A DNA stretch of 64,000 nucleotides, taken from contig NC_080546.1 of the NCBI RefSeq assembly GCF_028640845.1, forward strand, positions 33,123,520-33,187,519, given 5' to 3'. Source of the DNA: Ahaetulla prasina (Eukaryota; Chordata; Lepidosauria; Squamata; Colubridae). A model generated the notes under the pieces. That model was not told the origin of the DNA and did not search any database. It was given only the letters and a program-made list of their open reading frames with translations. Of this stretch, positions 1 through 12,129 are shown one piece after another; the first letter of the stretch is position 1, and every line of letters begins with the position of its first letter. The position numbers and the translations under genes were made by a program.

Positions 1-1107
1 GGCTCATATTGAGATAAATTTTATAACACATCTAGCAATTTAACTGCTGTAAAATTTCTGGAGATTCAAATGTAGCACTGCATATAACACATTGCAATAG
101 TCAGTCAATATGTAATTAAGGAATAAGTGACTCCTGCTAAATCTTCTAGCTTAGAAGTAGTTGCCACTAGGTGTAATTGTGCAGGTGCTTTCTTTTCCAG
201 CACTGTCCCTTGAAAATCCAAACATTATTGAAAATTAAGAAGTATTTCCAGATCATTCAAAGGGATTATATAATAAATATTCACCTAGAACAGAAAATAT
301 CCCAATCCCTGATCATCATTCTTATTGATCAGTTCACTTTTGCTTCAGCATTTTCTCCATTAAAATCAGAATTGGCTAAATAGAAGAAAATAATATACTA
401 AACAGGAAATGTCACTTCCATATGGGATTCTTCATAGTTCATAGATCAGGCAGAACTTCAACAATATCACTGATAGAAAAAGAAAGGCAATCTCCATGTG
501 CATTCAGGAAACAATTTAGATCTGATAAGTGTCTGAAGTTGGTAATTTAACCTCTGTATCATTCTGTGTCAATTCATAAGAGTAATCTATTTAAATTTGG
601 CAAGACAGAATTGGACCATGATGAGAGAGCCAAATTCTTATTTTCTCTAGAAAGTATGTATAGTAATGCTCTCATTTGTGCAATATTTAATTCATGCTAT
701 TATGTCTAAGCCTTATTTAGATAAGGATGGGCAATCCTTTTTTAGCCTCACATTTTGAAAAGCTATTATTTTGATTTTTAAGGAAATGTCTGGTGCTGCA
801 GTGACATTTCTATGGGTGGGTTTAAAAATTTCAGTGTGTTTTGGATGGATTTATGATCTGCTGTAGAAGCATACCAGAATGTGTTGTCAAACTGATTGGT
901 CTGTAGTTTTCTAGATCTTCCTCCATTCCACCAGCTTTCCTTTCCTTCAGTTATTTAACCTATTCTTCAAGGTTTTTCAAAACTAATAATTATGCATACG
1001 TCATCAACAAGAGACATTTGGTTTGAGAAATCTAAATGGTGTTGAAAATAAAAACTTCTTCAAGTGCTTTCTGACATTTTCTCTGTTTACTACAAGCTAT
1101 TAAAAAA
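1..1107. other. LRBA intron sequence, no gene seen
   Basis: AT-rich sequence with stop codons in all frames apart from one short frame that resembles nothing known. No repeat family was recognised. Confidence 0.6.
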
Positions 1108-1546
1108 GGTATAAAAAAGTTGTTGAGACTCTATAAAGAATGCAGAGAAGAGCAACAAAAATGATTAGGAGACTGGAGGCTAAAAGTTGCAGGAATTGGA
1201 TATTTCTAGTTTAAAAAAAAGAAGGACCAGGGATGACATGATAGCAGTGTTTCAATATTTGAGGGGATGCCACAAGAAAGTGGACGCCAATATAGTCTCC
1301 AAAGCACCTGAAGGCAGACAAGATACAATGGGTGAAAACTATAATCAAGGAGAGAAGCCTAGAAATAAGGAGAAATTTCCTGACAGTAAGAATAATTAAT
1401 CAGTGGAACAACTTACCTCCAGTACTGGAAGATTTTAAGAAGATATTGGACAAACATTTGTGTGAAATGTTATAGAGTCTCTAGCTTGAGCAGGAGTTGA
1501 CTAGAAGACCTCCAAGGTCCCTTCTAACTCTGTTATTCTGTTGTTC
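1108..1546 (+). mobile_element. CR1-type LINE 3' fragment
   Basis: The end of a CR1 reverse-transcriptase ORF is recognisable: the bases for RVQRRATKMIR, then RRTRDDMIAVFQYLRG and a degraded NNLPPVLEDF-like tail. It is followed by the CR1 3' UTR with GACCTCCAAGGTCCC and TTATTCTG near 1540. The same segment occurs on the opposite strand at 4646-5130. Frameshifts make it a dead copy. Confidence 0.85.
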
Positions 1547-3334
1547 TTCAATCTTATACTGTATGTTTTGCAGTTAGCAGTTTCGTAATTATATGCAACA
1601 AGCAACTGAAGGCATAAACAATGCATTGTGGACTTTTTTGGCACACTTAGCTGAACACATGGCCATCCAAAGCACAACTTTAACCATCATTTTACTTTTG
1701 ACTCCTTTTCTAGAATTTATTTGGAAATTCATTGTCACAAAAGTTGTTGTGTTGTTGTTTTTTTGCTCAATCCTTCCTAATGTAATTATTCCATACAAGA
1801 GACATTGATCCCAACAGGAATTATTTTTATTATTGATTTGATGCTTAAAAACCACAACCATAAACTCTTGGACACACACCAAAACATAAATGCAAATATA
1901 ACACTCCCATCCAAACTGGAGCAATATGAAACATTTTGCAGAATTCTTCAACTAATTAAAAAGGCTTCTGGAAATATGTGCTTTAATATGTGTTTTAATA
2001 ATCCACTGTACCAGGACAAGCCTAACTTCCAAAGGAGGACTTTTCCATAATATATGGGCCATTCACAGAGAATCCATCCTCTTAGACTCAGCCATTTTGG
2101 TTTCACAGTAGTATGGAATAACAAGCAATTCTTCTCTGAGATGGTCATGTTTCACATAGTTACTCTAGTTGAAAGAAAAAAAGTCCTGAAGATGCCTTCA
2201 TGCTATGTATGCATTGTGTACAACAATAGAATGTACCAAGACAGAGTATATATTAGTGTAAATAAATTTGGTGGCAAACTATGGGGAGTTTTATTTATTT
2301 TCTAACATATATCCTGCCTATCTCCAGAGACTCAGGATATCAAATAAACATGCTAAAACAATAAAAAGTATAGCATATGTTTATAAATACTGGTATTTCT
2401 CACCCAATTCATCTGATGTTGATGTATTTATCTCTGAAGATTGTTATTGAGGTACAGGGTTATTAGTATATTTCTATACTATAATGTGTTTGACTGTAAT
2501 GTGATCTTGACTGGTACCCAAAGGGTATGCTAAGAAGTTCAGTAGTTTCAGGACCACGGAAAGCTCTAAGCAAGGAACTTTTTCCAGCTTTGCTTGGGAT
2601 TGAACTGAAGCAGTTTATATTTCAGAACTAGATCATCCATCTTAATGATTCCCTCTTCCTTTGAGGAACTGAAAGCCTTTCAGATGTAGCATTCCTTCTC
2701 CATTCTGAGAAGTGTTGACAGGCAAACACAAATGTATGAATTCCTACAATGGAAAGGGTCATTTCCCAAAAAGTATAGATCTAAAGGTATAGACGCCAAC
2801 CATCATGCTAGCCTGATAATTTATTTTGTAATCTGTTTTATTTCACATTTTCAGAGTCCAGGCTGAATTCCAGGTTTTGGCCTGAGCTCAGAGTGCCATC
2901 CAAGGTACTATTGGTGACATCATGACAAAAAAATACAGCATAGACGAAACTAAGTCCCATGTCATTTAACAGCTTTGCTTATGAACAGAATGAATAAATA
3001 AAAAGCAAAGAAGGTGATAATCCCTTTTTACTTTTCTAAGATGGAGAATGAATGATGGTGAGGATGAAATATTCCTTTGTTTAGAGGTTAAATAATGTAA
3101 AACTCATAACATTTCTCCCTTTTTCATATGGCGATATTGTAAAATATAATTATGCCTGTACTCTCTAATTCAGATCCCTGAGATGGTCAACTAATCTGCA
3201 GGACCTTGAACAAAATAGCCAGCTATTCTAAAACCTCACACCCTTCCTTGCTATGTGCTCTACATTCAAGAACTTTAAATGTTTCTTTTTTAAATTCATA
3301 GCCAGGATGTGAAGCATTGTTTCACCAACTATTG
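1547..3334. other. LRBA intron with a short L2-tail relic
   Basis: AT-rich intron without a gene. At 2282-2350 lies an old antisense copy of the L2/SINE 3' tail: in reverse complement it reads ATCCTGAGTC, a short loop, then GATAGGCAGGATAT. Nothing else was recognised. Confidence 0.5.
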
Positions 3335-3732
3335 GCAGTGATGGCGAACCTTTTCAGCACTGAAGGCCGAAAAGGGAGTATGCATGCACCTGGACCACAG
3401 CCTGGAAGAGGAACTGCCCAGGGCACATGTGCATGCCTGAAAAGGAACTTCCGGTTTCAGCTACTGAACTTCTGGTTTCAGCCAGCTACTCTTCCGGGTG
3501 TCTGGCGTGCATGCACACACAATGATCAGCTGGCTGGTGCACATGCTCACGCAGGAAAACGGAAGACCAGCTCTTCTAGTTTCTGGCACTGCTGCATGCA
3601 AAAAGGCCAGTTGATTGTCGTGCACGCATGCACACCAGAAATCCAGAAGAGGAACAGGTGACATCATGTGTGCCAGGCAACATGGCTCCCTGTGCCACTT
3701 CGGGCACATGTGCCATAGATTCGCCATCACAG
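3335..3732. mobile_element. hAT-type MITE with perfect 8-bp target duplication
   Basis: A 398-bp element with imperfect terminal inverted repeats, GCAGTGATGGCGAA at the left and TTCGCCATCACAG at the right. It is flanked by the identical octamer AACTATTG at 3327-3334 and 3733-3740. Eight-base duplications indicate the hAT superfamily. The interior is GC-richer, with repeated GCATGCACAC motifs, and codes for no transposase, so the element is non-autonomous. Confidence 0.85.
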
Positions 3733-3740
3733 AACTATTG

Positions 3741-4645
3741 AATAAATAAATAGCTAAATTTCCTTAAAGCCCACCTACTGAAATCATTTTGCAAGCTCAG
3801 CTTAGTTGGAAACTAAAATTGACCCTCAGACAATATTATTTTTTTTGTTATTTTTTTAAAGGATAAACCAAACTAATTCCCAAAGGTTGCATTGTTTCCT
3901 TCATGATATTAGGGACTTAATATATTTTCCTTAAAATCTTAACATTTTTATATTTAGAAAAGAGAAATATATCTCACCATATCTGGGTTTGTTTGTTTTT
4001 TACTTATTTAAATTTATTGGCCCTTGGATTCTGGGTGGTGTACAAAACTAAGAGATTTGAAAGCTGCTAAAAATCAATAGTCCAGACTAAATCCATTTTT
4101 TTGGATTGTATGTGCATTGCTAAGACTTTCAATGGGGCAAAGTAAAAGGATTTATAAATATGTCACATAAAACACAAATCAGGCCACAAATCTAAGAACC
4201 ACATGAGGAATTTCTTTATTGCAGTTCAAATCTTGCCAGACTAAAGCACTATTAGCTCTACCTTTTTTCATCCTTTTCCTTCACACAAAAGATCGCAAAG
4301 AATCCTATCTCTTTGCTACTCGGGAAAGAGGCTCTCCCTCTGCGATTCTGGACTACATTCTACTATAACACATTGCTTTTATATGTATAATCTTAATCCT
4401 TTGTAAAGAATCCCCATAGAGTCAAGAGCCATTCAAGAGAAAGGGAAGATGTGAAGAACTGAAGCAATTAAGTGCAGATCTGGCATACATTGTGGTAATG
4501 TGTTGCTTTAAAGTACCTGCAATTGGATGTGAACTAGACCCATTCTACCATTACTACATAAATACCTAGGGCATATGGGACAAAGGTACACCATCTTGTT
4601 GTTTTCATATGCTAAGCCTGATATAGAATACTGTATTATACATTT
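3741..4645. other. LRBA intron with a second L2-tail relic
   Basis: AT-rich intron. A degraded antisense L2/SINE 3' tail lies around 4005-4060 (in reverse complement CACCCAGAATCCAAGGG). No gene was seen. Confidence 0.45.
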
Positions 4646-5868
4646 TAGTAATAATAACAGAGTTGGAAGGGACCTTGGAGGCCTTCTAGTCCAACCCCCT
4701 ACACCATCTCAGACAGATGGTTATCCAATATTTTCTTAAAAATTTCCAGTGTTGGAGCATTTACAACTTCTGAAGGCAAGTTGTTTCACTTATTCATTGT
4801 TCTAATTGTCAGGAAATTTCTCCTTAGTTCTAAGTTGCTTCTTTCCTTGATTTGTTTCCACCCATTGCTTCTTGTTCTACTCTCAGGTGCTTTGGAGAAC
4901 AGCCCGACTCCCTCTTCTTTGTGGCAACCCCTGAGATATTGGAACACTGCTAACATGTCTCCCCTAGTCCTTCTTTTTATTAAACTAGACATACCCAGTT
5001 CCTGCAACCATTCTTCATATGTTTTAGCCTCCAGTCCCCTAATCATCTTTGTTGCTCTTCTCTGCACTCTTTCTAGAGTCTCTGCATCTTTTTTACATCG
5101 TGGCGACCAAAACTGAATGCAGTATTCCAAGTGTGGCGTTACCAAGACCTTATAAAGCGGTATTAATGCTTCACGTGATCTTGATTCTATCCCTCTGTTT
5201 ATGCAGCCCAGACCTGTTTTGACTTTTTTAGCAGCTGCTGCACACTGCTGGCTCATATCTAAATGGTTGTCCACTAGGACTCCAAGATCCCTCTCACAGG
5301 TACTACTATTGAGCAAGGTACCACATATACGGTACCTGTTCATTTTGGGGGTTTTTGCCTAAATGTAGAACCTTACTTTTTTCACTGTTGAATTTCATTT
5401 TGTTAGATAGCACCCAATGTTCAAGTCTGTCAAGATCTTTCTGTAACTGGAGCCTATCTTCTGGAGTGTTGGCTATTCCTGCCAGCTTGGTGTCATCTGC
5501 AAATTTGATGAGTTCCCCATCTATCCCCTCGTCCAAGTCATTGATGAAGATGTTGAAGAGTACTGGGCCTAAAACAGAGGCTTGGGTACTCCACTGCATA
5601 CTTCCCTCTATGTGGATGTAGTTCCATTGAGGACTACATGTTGAGTGCGGTTGGTCAGCCAGTTACGAATCCATCTGGTGGTGGTGTTGTCTAACCCACA
5701 TTTTTCTACTTTATCTAGTAGTAGGTTATGGTCTACTTTATCAAATGTTTTACTGAAGTCCAAGTAAATTATATCGACAGCATTCCTCTGGTTTACTAAT
5801 TTTGTCACTTTGTCAAAGAATGCAATAAGATTAGTCTGGCATGATCTGTTTTTAAATTTAAACACTGT
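4646..5868 (-). mobile_element. CR1 LINE, 5'-truncated, with reverse-transcriptase remnants
   Basis: An antisense CR1 copy about 1.2 kb long. Reading right to left it encodes the RT segment IIYLDFSKTFDKVDH (5608-5865), then VLGPVLFNIFINDL and the catalytic-site variant FADDTKL (5306-5599), then DLGVLVDNHLDMS through RRTRGDMLAVFQYLRG (4786-5343). The 3' UTR follows, down to CTCTGTTATTATT. The three parts lie in different frames, so the ORF is broken by frameshifts. The 5' end of the element, including the endonuclease, is missing. F in FADD is usual for CR1. Confidence 0.93.
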
Positions 5869-6503
5869 ATTTTAGCTCTTTGTAATTCCTTTCAAGATTT
5901 TATATAGGGATTATGGGGTTAAAAGAAAAAAATAGAGATAGAGATATAGTACATATAGGTATAGATTTACAATATACAGTAGATATAGATATAGATACAG
6001 ATATATAGATATATAAATATGACTGTGTTTCACTCCTTATATTGGTCTGTAATAAAAAATAGATTAATTAATTGATTAATTGGGAGAGAGAGGTAACCAA
6101 GACTATTCAAAGTCAACGACAACTATCCTTTCTTAATACATACATGTGTGGGATACAACAGATCTCATTAAAAGAAAGAAAGAGAAAAGCACAAGGAATA
6201 CAAGGGCAAAAACATAAGAACATGCGGTTCCTTCAGAAACTTTTGTCAGAATGGCTAAACTCAGAATGAATTGCAGTTTGCAAGATGTTCCAAAAACAGT
6301 AAGAGTGTTCTTTGGGTATGTAAGAAAAGAAGAAACAAGAGAGTCTATATCTACTGTGGGGAAAAATAGTGAATTAGTAATAGGAGATGGTGAGGAGGCA
6401 GAACTTCTTGTTTTCCATTTTTCCTTTGATTTCTCTCTGAAGAAGAGTGTAGTTTAGGGAACTGCAGCTTAGGACAAACAAGGAGGGGAGATAATTTAGT
6501 TCA
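5869..6503. other. Intron with degenerate (ATAGAT)n tract
   Basis: A degenerate ATAGAT/GATATA repeat spans about 5930-6030. The rest is AT-rich with no recognised gene. Confidence 0.5.
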
Positions 6504-6621
6504 CAGGTGTCAGATCTGATCACATCACGTGATGTATTGCAACGTTTATCTTTTTGGAACGGGGTGGGCGTGGCCTGCACATGATGCATCCAGCCCATGG
6601 GCCTCCAGTTTAGCACCGCTG
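6504..6621 (-). mobile_element. hAT-like MITE (same family as 31055-31184), reversed
   Basis: A 118-bp element with CAGGTGTCAGATC at the left and GTTTAGCACCGCTG at the right. Its reverse complement aligns by eye with the copy at 31 kb over GGCCCATGGGC, the TCATGTG segment and GGCCACGCC. No clear target duplication remains, so it is probably older than the 31-kb copy. Confidence 0.65.
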
Positions 6622-6888
6622 ATTTATTTAAAGAATTCCAGAGTCAGATGGATTATATCACAGGATCATAAAGCAAGTAGCAGCAGTAATCATGGAGACA
6701 GTTTTCGTAGTCTTTAAGAAATCTCGTAGAACTAGTGAGTGACATTTCAGAAGATTGGAGATCAAACAGTTGAGGGTAGTTATTAAACTTGCATATGATA
6801 AAACTGAATGAAAAATATAACATTTTATAAGAAAAATTTGGAAACATCTGGATAGCTTGAGCAATGGGATGAAATGAATAGGATGGAA

Positions 6889-7761
6889 TTTAAGAGGGAA
6901 GAATGTAAAACTCTGCACCTGGGTCAGAAAAATGTAAGGCAGAATGAGGAAACCCTGGCTCTGCAATGGCACATGTAAAAGGGATCTGGGTGTTCTTGTT
7001 AATAGGATCCAGGAGATCGCTGCTGCTTCTAAACAAGCAAATTTAACAGGAAATTCAGATTACAGGAATAGTAGTTCCATCTGATCGTTTTAATTTTACC
7101 TGGAATACTAAGACCAGTTCTGGATACTATACTTCAAAACAAGATAGTGGTAGCAAATTGGAGCATAATGACAGATTTGAGTATCAAGCTGAATGAGTTG
7201 AAGAACCTGGGTATGGATACCTTACAGCAAGGACTACTAAGAAGAGGTAAAATAGAAGTCTTCAAATATCTGAAGGTTTATCATTCAGGAGTAAACTCAT
7301 TTTCTGTTGTCACAAAGGGCAGGAACAGAAACAACAGGTTGAATTATAAGGAAGTAAGTCCTTGGGTATCAGGAAAAACCTTAGTGAATTATCTGACAAT
7401 CTCTGGAATAGGTTGTCCCATCATTCATGAATTTGTCTCTGGAAGTTTTCGAACAGAGGCTGTATGTTCACCTATCAGAGATGCTCTAGTGCAGGGATCC
7501 CCAAACCCTTTAGCTCATTGACCTCTTCATAAAGTTTCAAGATAGTTCATCGATCTCAAACATTTATTATATGAAAATAATGTAATCAATAATACTTTAA
7601 CTACAGTAGTAGTACTACAAATAATAATAACAACAATAATGGATAATCCAATCGATCCTTGGGGGTTGATATTGGCCACTTTGGAGATACTGGATCCTGT
7701 ACTAAGAAAAACTAATTGCCCTCTATGGTCATTTTCTACCTGTATGGTTTTATGATTCTGT
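6889..7761 (+). mobile_element. Old CR1 LINE fragment split by a later MITE
   Basis: The translated segments are degraded but CR1-like: a DLGVLV-type motif near 6985, then LNELKNLGMDTLQQ and RRGKIEVFKYLKVYHSG (7180-7290) and NRNNRLNYKE. The 3' UTR resumes after an inserted MITE, with CCTCTATGGTC and TATGATTCTG at about 7720-7761. Many changes suggest it is older than the copies at 1.1 and 4.6-5.9 kb. Confidence 0.75.
7491..7694. mobile_element. hAT-like MITE inserted into the CR1 fragment
   Basis: It begins CAGGGATCCCCAAACC and ends with a degraded complement near CTTTGGAGATACTGG. CR1 3' sequence lies on both sides, so it landed in the LINE. No clean target duplication was seen, so the right boundary is approximate. 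Confidence 0.5.
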
Positions 7762-8335
7762 TAAAACATAACAGATAAAATCTGACAGATAAAACATGCA
7801 AATAAAATCAAACAAATCATTTTTTAAAAAGATGCCTATATTTAAACAGTTTTATAGGAGAGCCAAAGATTTATCTGATGCATATACCATTTGAAGAAAG
7901 ACTGCTTTCCCACAATAAGGTCAAGTTGAGTCTCTGATCAGTATCTGAATGAGAAAGGGAGATGCTATTTTCAAACTTCTTTTTTAGAACTCAATTTTTT
8001 GAGGGAAAGAGAAAGAGAGAGGGAGAGAACAATATCTGAAGAGTATCGATTGTCTGTGCCCAGTAGTTAGTCAAAGGCTATCTCCTTTGACTAACCCTTT
8101 AGAGTGGTGTCATCCTCCCTCATGTGATAGATTGTTACAATCTCAGGCGGTGTAATTACACACTAACCAAGTGGGTCATTTATTTCTTTACCTTCACCAT
8201 TTACCAAAAGTCTCCTTTATCTTTGGAAGCCAGCTCTTCTCTGTGTAGTAAAAGCAAAATAATGGCACATAAAACATCAGACCCTAGAATGGAGAGGTGC
8301 AGAAAGAAGACTGAGAATAACTTGGGGGTAAAACT
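7762..8335. other. Intron, no gene seen
   Basis: AT-rich sequence with one short unrecognised frame at 8124-8348. A GAGA-rich patch lies at about 8005-8030. Confidence 0.5.
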
Positions 8336-8412
8336 AGTTTTCCTTTAAAATACATTTTGTACAATTCAATAGTATATGTCTGTGTGTACAAAATGTATTT
8401 TAAAGGAAAACT
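8336..8412. repeat. Perfect 27-bp inverted repeat (hairpin)
   Basis: The left arm 8336-8362 begins AGTTTTCCTTTAAAATAC. The right arm 8386-8412 is its exact reverse complement. They are separated by a 23-base loop. The arms are AT-rich and match at all 27 positions, so the structure is recent or maintained. Confidence 0.9.
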
Positions 8413-8653
8413 TTTAAAACTGTATTTTAAAAGAAAACTACAGCAAAGGAATGTTTATTGTGATCAAAACTAAATATGAGTGCTATTTGAATAAAATTAA
8501 ATCATGCTAGGATTTTTTTGTTAGTGCTTCTAAGCATGCCTGTATAGGATTTGTGGCATTATGGTAATAGAATATGTATTTGGCTTCTTATGTGTACATT
8601 GCAGCAACCTTTAAGCTGGAGTTTTAGAATGATTATGTTGTGAGTTATGATTC

Positions 8654-8972
8654 TGCAGGATTCATTCTGGGTCAGTCAGGTTTAGTCTTCTGAGCTTTCA
8701 GATTCATGCTGGAGCCCATCCTCAGTGAACTTCTCTCTATCAGAATGCAGAGTGCTTTGGACTATTCTGTGCATCCTATTTATGTGGTGCCTGATTGGGA
8801 TGTTGAACAAGAAGCCACACCCAATCAGGCACCTCATAAATAGGATGCATAGAATAGCCCAAAGCACTCTGCATTCTGATAGAAATTTCCTGAGGATGGG
8901 CTTCAGCATGAGTCTGAAAACTTTGAAGACTAAACCTCTGGTCCTGGTGAATGACCCAGATTGGATCCTGCA
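8654..8972. repeat. Long imperfect hairpin, arms about 150 bp
   Basis: The arms 8654-8799 and 8820-8972 are inverted copies, roughly 85-90 percent alike by eye, around a 20-base loop. The innermost bases are CCTGATTGGG and CCCAATCAGG; TCAGAATGCAGAGTGC and its complement occur further out. Because of the symmetry, similar open frames appear on both strands, and none looks like a real protein. It is probably a fold-back MITE. Confidence 0.9.
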
Positions 8973-9738
8973 ACATTATCCTGGGATAACACTTCATTCC
9001 TGTGTTATGATTCTTTGTGATTGTCTGCATGACATAAAAAGCAGTCAAAGCAAGGATATTTGTGACACATTTAGGGATGAGGTAAGAGGTTTATCAACAT
9101 TGTTAAAGTCTAAACTAGAGAACTCAAACCTGATATAAAGCTGTAGATATTTTTCATCTTTTTGAAAACCTTGAAACCATCTTGATATGCTACTTTTAGT
9201 CTAGTCTTCAAATTAATTTTTGCGCAAACCTAGCAAAATCACATTTATATTTATATATTTTTTAATTTAAAGCAAATACAGCCACTCATCTTATACAGTG
9301 TAACTTTGAGCAGCTCACAACAACAATACACCAGAATAGCAAAACTCAATCAACTTGAAACCCTTATAAGCCAAAGTATCATACACTGCTATCCCAAATA
9401 AACGAGTTAATTCCCATATTGATCCTGTACCTCTGGTAGAACCAGAATTTCATGGCGTTCTGGAAGACCCTCTGGATCACAAGGAAAGACTGTTCAAGTG
9501 AAATATGCTTGAGCGATTTAATACGTTAAATTTTAATGTTTTACATTTGATTTGAGCTAGTTTATTCTTTAGCTGCCATTTATTTTATGCATTTAAAGTT
9601 ATCCTTTTTTCTTGGGCTAAGAATAATGTAAGTATGTGAGAGTTAAAACTGCAAGGTGACATGCATCCTAATACGATAATTTGAAATGACCAATTCTTGT
9701 TTCGGAAATTCATGATTTCCAGGTACATTCCCTATGTA
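8973..9738. other. Intron, no gene seen
   Basis: AT-rich intron. Around 9280-9330 is a weak repeat-like segment (GAGCAGCTCACAACAAC) that may be an old SINE or LINE tail. Nothing firm was seen. Confidence 0.4.
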
Positions 9739-10028
9739 CCCTGTTTCCCTGAAAATAAGACATCCCCTGATAATAAGCCCAATTGTGCTTTTGCGCACAT
9801 GCCCTAAAATAAGCCGCCCCCTGAAAATAAGCCCTCCCTGAAAATATTTACATGCATGTGCAGCCGGTCTGGTTAGGGTTAGGGAGACAGAGCTGGAAAT
9901 CAAAGCAAAAGGAGCCCCGTCTTGTTCCACATGTCCCAAAATAATAAGACCTCCCCGAAAATAAGGCCAAGCGCTTATTTTGGGGTTCAAAAAATATAAG
10001 ACAGGGTCTTATTTTCAGGGAAACATGG
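9739..10028. mobile_element. Tc1/mariner-like MITE flanked by TA
   Basis: A 290-bp element between TA dinucleotides (9737-9738 and 10029-10030). Its terminal inverted repeats of about 23 bases begin CCCTGTTTCCCTGAAAATA at the left and complement at the right with about one mismatch. Several internal copies of the AAAATAAG(A/C) motif occur. There is no transposase. Confidence 0.85.
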
Positions 10029-10030
10029 TA

Positions 10031-10516
10031 GTCATTGGTTTCACATTTCAAAGTATAAGTATAATAAATTAGCACCCACATATTTTTATTATGGCCACTT
10101 AACATTGTTTTTCCCCATATCTTTATTTAACACTAAACCTCAGGCTTGAGGGCTGCCTCTCTTCTCCTGGTGTGTCTATGGATGAATTATTTAGAAAGTT
10201 AATCACAACTTGTTGGACTTCAACTTTAGAAACATCATTATTTTTTTACTTGAGAGATTATTTTAGCTTTTCACACTGGGAGAAAGCTGTGCATAAATAA
10301 TTAAACAGCATGTACTAATATGTTGATCATGAATAAGAATAATTAGTTAGTGCAGTGTGAAAACACAGCCAGTCTGTTTCACCTGGCTATGTCTTGGGTT
10401 TATTTGCTTTAATGTTGAATCTGAGTCTACACAAAACTCGAGAAGTGAAGCCTTGAGCAGATGTCAAACTAAAGTAGAAACATTAACTTGGCTCCCTTTT
10501 TTTTCTATCATATAGG
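10031..10516. other. Intron, no gene seen
   Basis: AT-rich intron with no recognised gene or repeat. Confidence 0.5.
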
Positions 10517-10755
10517 TAATTTATTTTTATTTATTTATTTATTTGTCACAACATCATACAAAAAGATTATATAGTATATACACATATAAACATATATAGG
10601 AAGAAGAAAAGAAAAACAATAGGACAGGAACGGTAGGCACGTTTGTGCGCTTATGCACGCCCCTTATGGTCCTCTTAGGAATGGGGTGAGGTCAATAGTA
10701 GAAAGTTTTTGGTTAAAGCTTTTAGGATTATGGGAAGAGACCACAGAGTCAGGTA
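10517..10755 (-). mobile_element. Non-LTR retrotransposon 3' end with (AAAT)n tail, antisense
   Basis: The (TTTA)n tract at about 10524-10551 is the tail of an antisense element. It is followed by a moderately conserved unit containing GGCACGTTTGTGCGCTTATG and GAGACCACAGAGTCAGG. I know this unit as a high-copy repeat in snake genomes but cannot name the family with certainty. Confidence 0.6.
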
Positions 10756-11060
10756 ATATTTGGAAGTTCCAGTTATAAATTTTGCTCTTAAGTATTGAAT
10801 TTGATGCTTTATTTGGCCAAGTGTAATTAGATACATAAGGAATTTGTCTCCAGTGCAGAAGCTCTCAGTATGCATGCAAAGCAACAGAATAATGGTAATC
10901 ATAATAATACCGATAGGAGGAGGGAGTAAAGAAGATAACAAGGATAAATAATAATGCTATAGCCATACTAAATTACATGTAGACATTAGACAATACTGTG
11001 AGAATTAAGTGTTCAGTAGAATGAAAGCATAAGGGAAAAAACTGTCCTGTGTCTAATGTC

Positions 11061-11456
11061 AGCATTCCAGAAAAAACTCCAATTCCAAGTAAAAACTCCG
11101 AAGCAAGCATCTTTCAAAGTTCTATTTACTAGAATAGATAAACTGGCACATCTGGGAAAACCCAAATCTGAGAGGTCCGGGTTTTCCCTCAGTAAATCAA
11201 AAAAACCCCAAATCATCCCGACTCTGCAGTTGATCACATACTCCAATCGCCAACCATCCCATCTCGAGACAGCACTCTGACCACTCCTTCTCCAGATGCA
11301 GGACTGGCCTGACCTTGACCGACAGGAAGACAACCCCTCTACTAAATCCCCCCTCCTACTTTCCCACACATGAGAGAGTGGCAGCATGGAAGCTTCTGGC
11401 CTAATATGGCTTTCAAAGCTGACAGTCTAATTGTTTTGGCCTGCAATGCCTTATAG
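11061..11456. mobile_element. Unclassified insertion inside the LINE
   Basis: This segment separates two LINE coding blocks that should be near-contiguous. It contains GAGAGGTCCGGGTTTTCCC and GACTCTGCAGTTGATCACA. It may be a solo LTR or another repeat. No target duplication was defined. Confidence 0.4.
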
Positions 11457-11556
11457 TACCATACCAAAGGAAGGGATTCAAACAGTTTATGTCCAGGATG
11501 TGAGGGGTCTGCAGATATCTTCTGAGCCCTCCTTCTGACCTGTGCAATATACAGGT

Positions 11557-11900
11557 CTTCTGTCATGCCCCTGTCGGAGTCTGAATCTGCGGGGGAAGAT
11601 GAGCTGGAACAAGAGCTGAATGAGAATGAGAGGGTGACTCTGTTGGCTTTGGAGAAAATTGGGGGATGGCTTTTCAGGATTAGAAAGGCTTGCAGACAGG
11701 GAGGAGCAGAAGAGACAGAGCTCAAGTGAAGAGCAAGGGCTACCCCCTCCTGATCCTAGATCACGAAGAGAAGAGAGAAGGTGAGAACAATGCAAACTGA
11801 GCCAGCTATGATGGAGGAGAGTGCCCTGCCCCACTTCACAAGGCACACCTGGGGACTTAAGATGTAAGGAGATGCCAGCAGGAGGGGCATTTTTCAGGAA
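11557..11900. mobile_element. LTR-like insertion inside the LINE
   Basis: It begins near TGTCATGCCCCTGTCGG and interrupts the LINE between the DPSHPGH and QRMFFLSQLRKF blocks. The purine-rich composition and the GGCACACCTGGGGACTTAAG segment resemble squamate LTRs I recall, but the terminal CA and a target duplication were not identified. No protein was recognised. Confidence 0.35.
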
Positions 11901-12129
11901 CAAGTGTTGAATCTGTTTCATCCCTGTACCAACCGGACAGTTATAGAAGTAGAAATTACAGACGCAATAATTCCTGTGTAAAACTATCAACAGCTCCTGG
12001 GGCAGTCTAAACTTCCTGAGTTGACTCAGAAAGAACATTCTTTGTTCTGACTTTTTAAGGATGGTTCTAATGGTAAGTGTCCATTTCAAGTACTGGGAGA
12101 TTATAGAACCCTAATACTTGAAGGATTCT

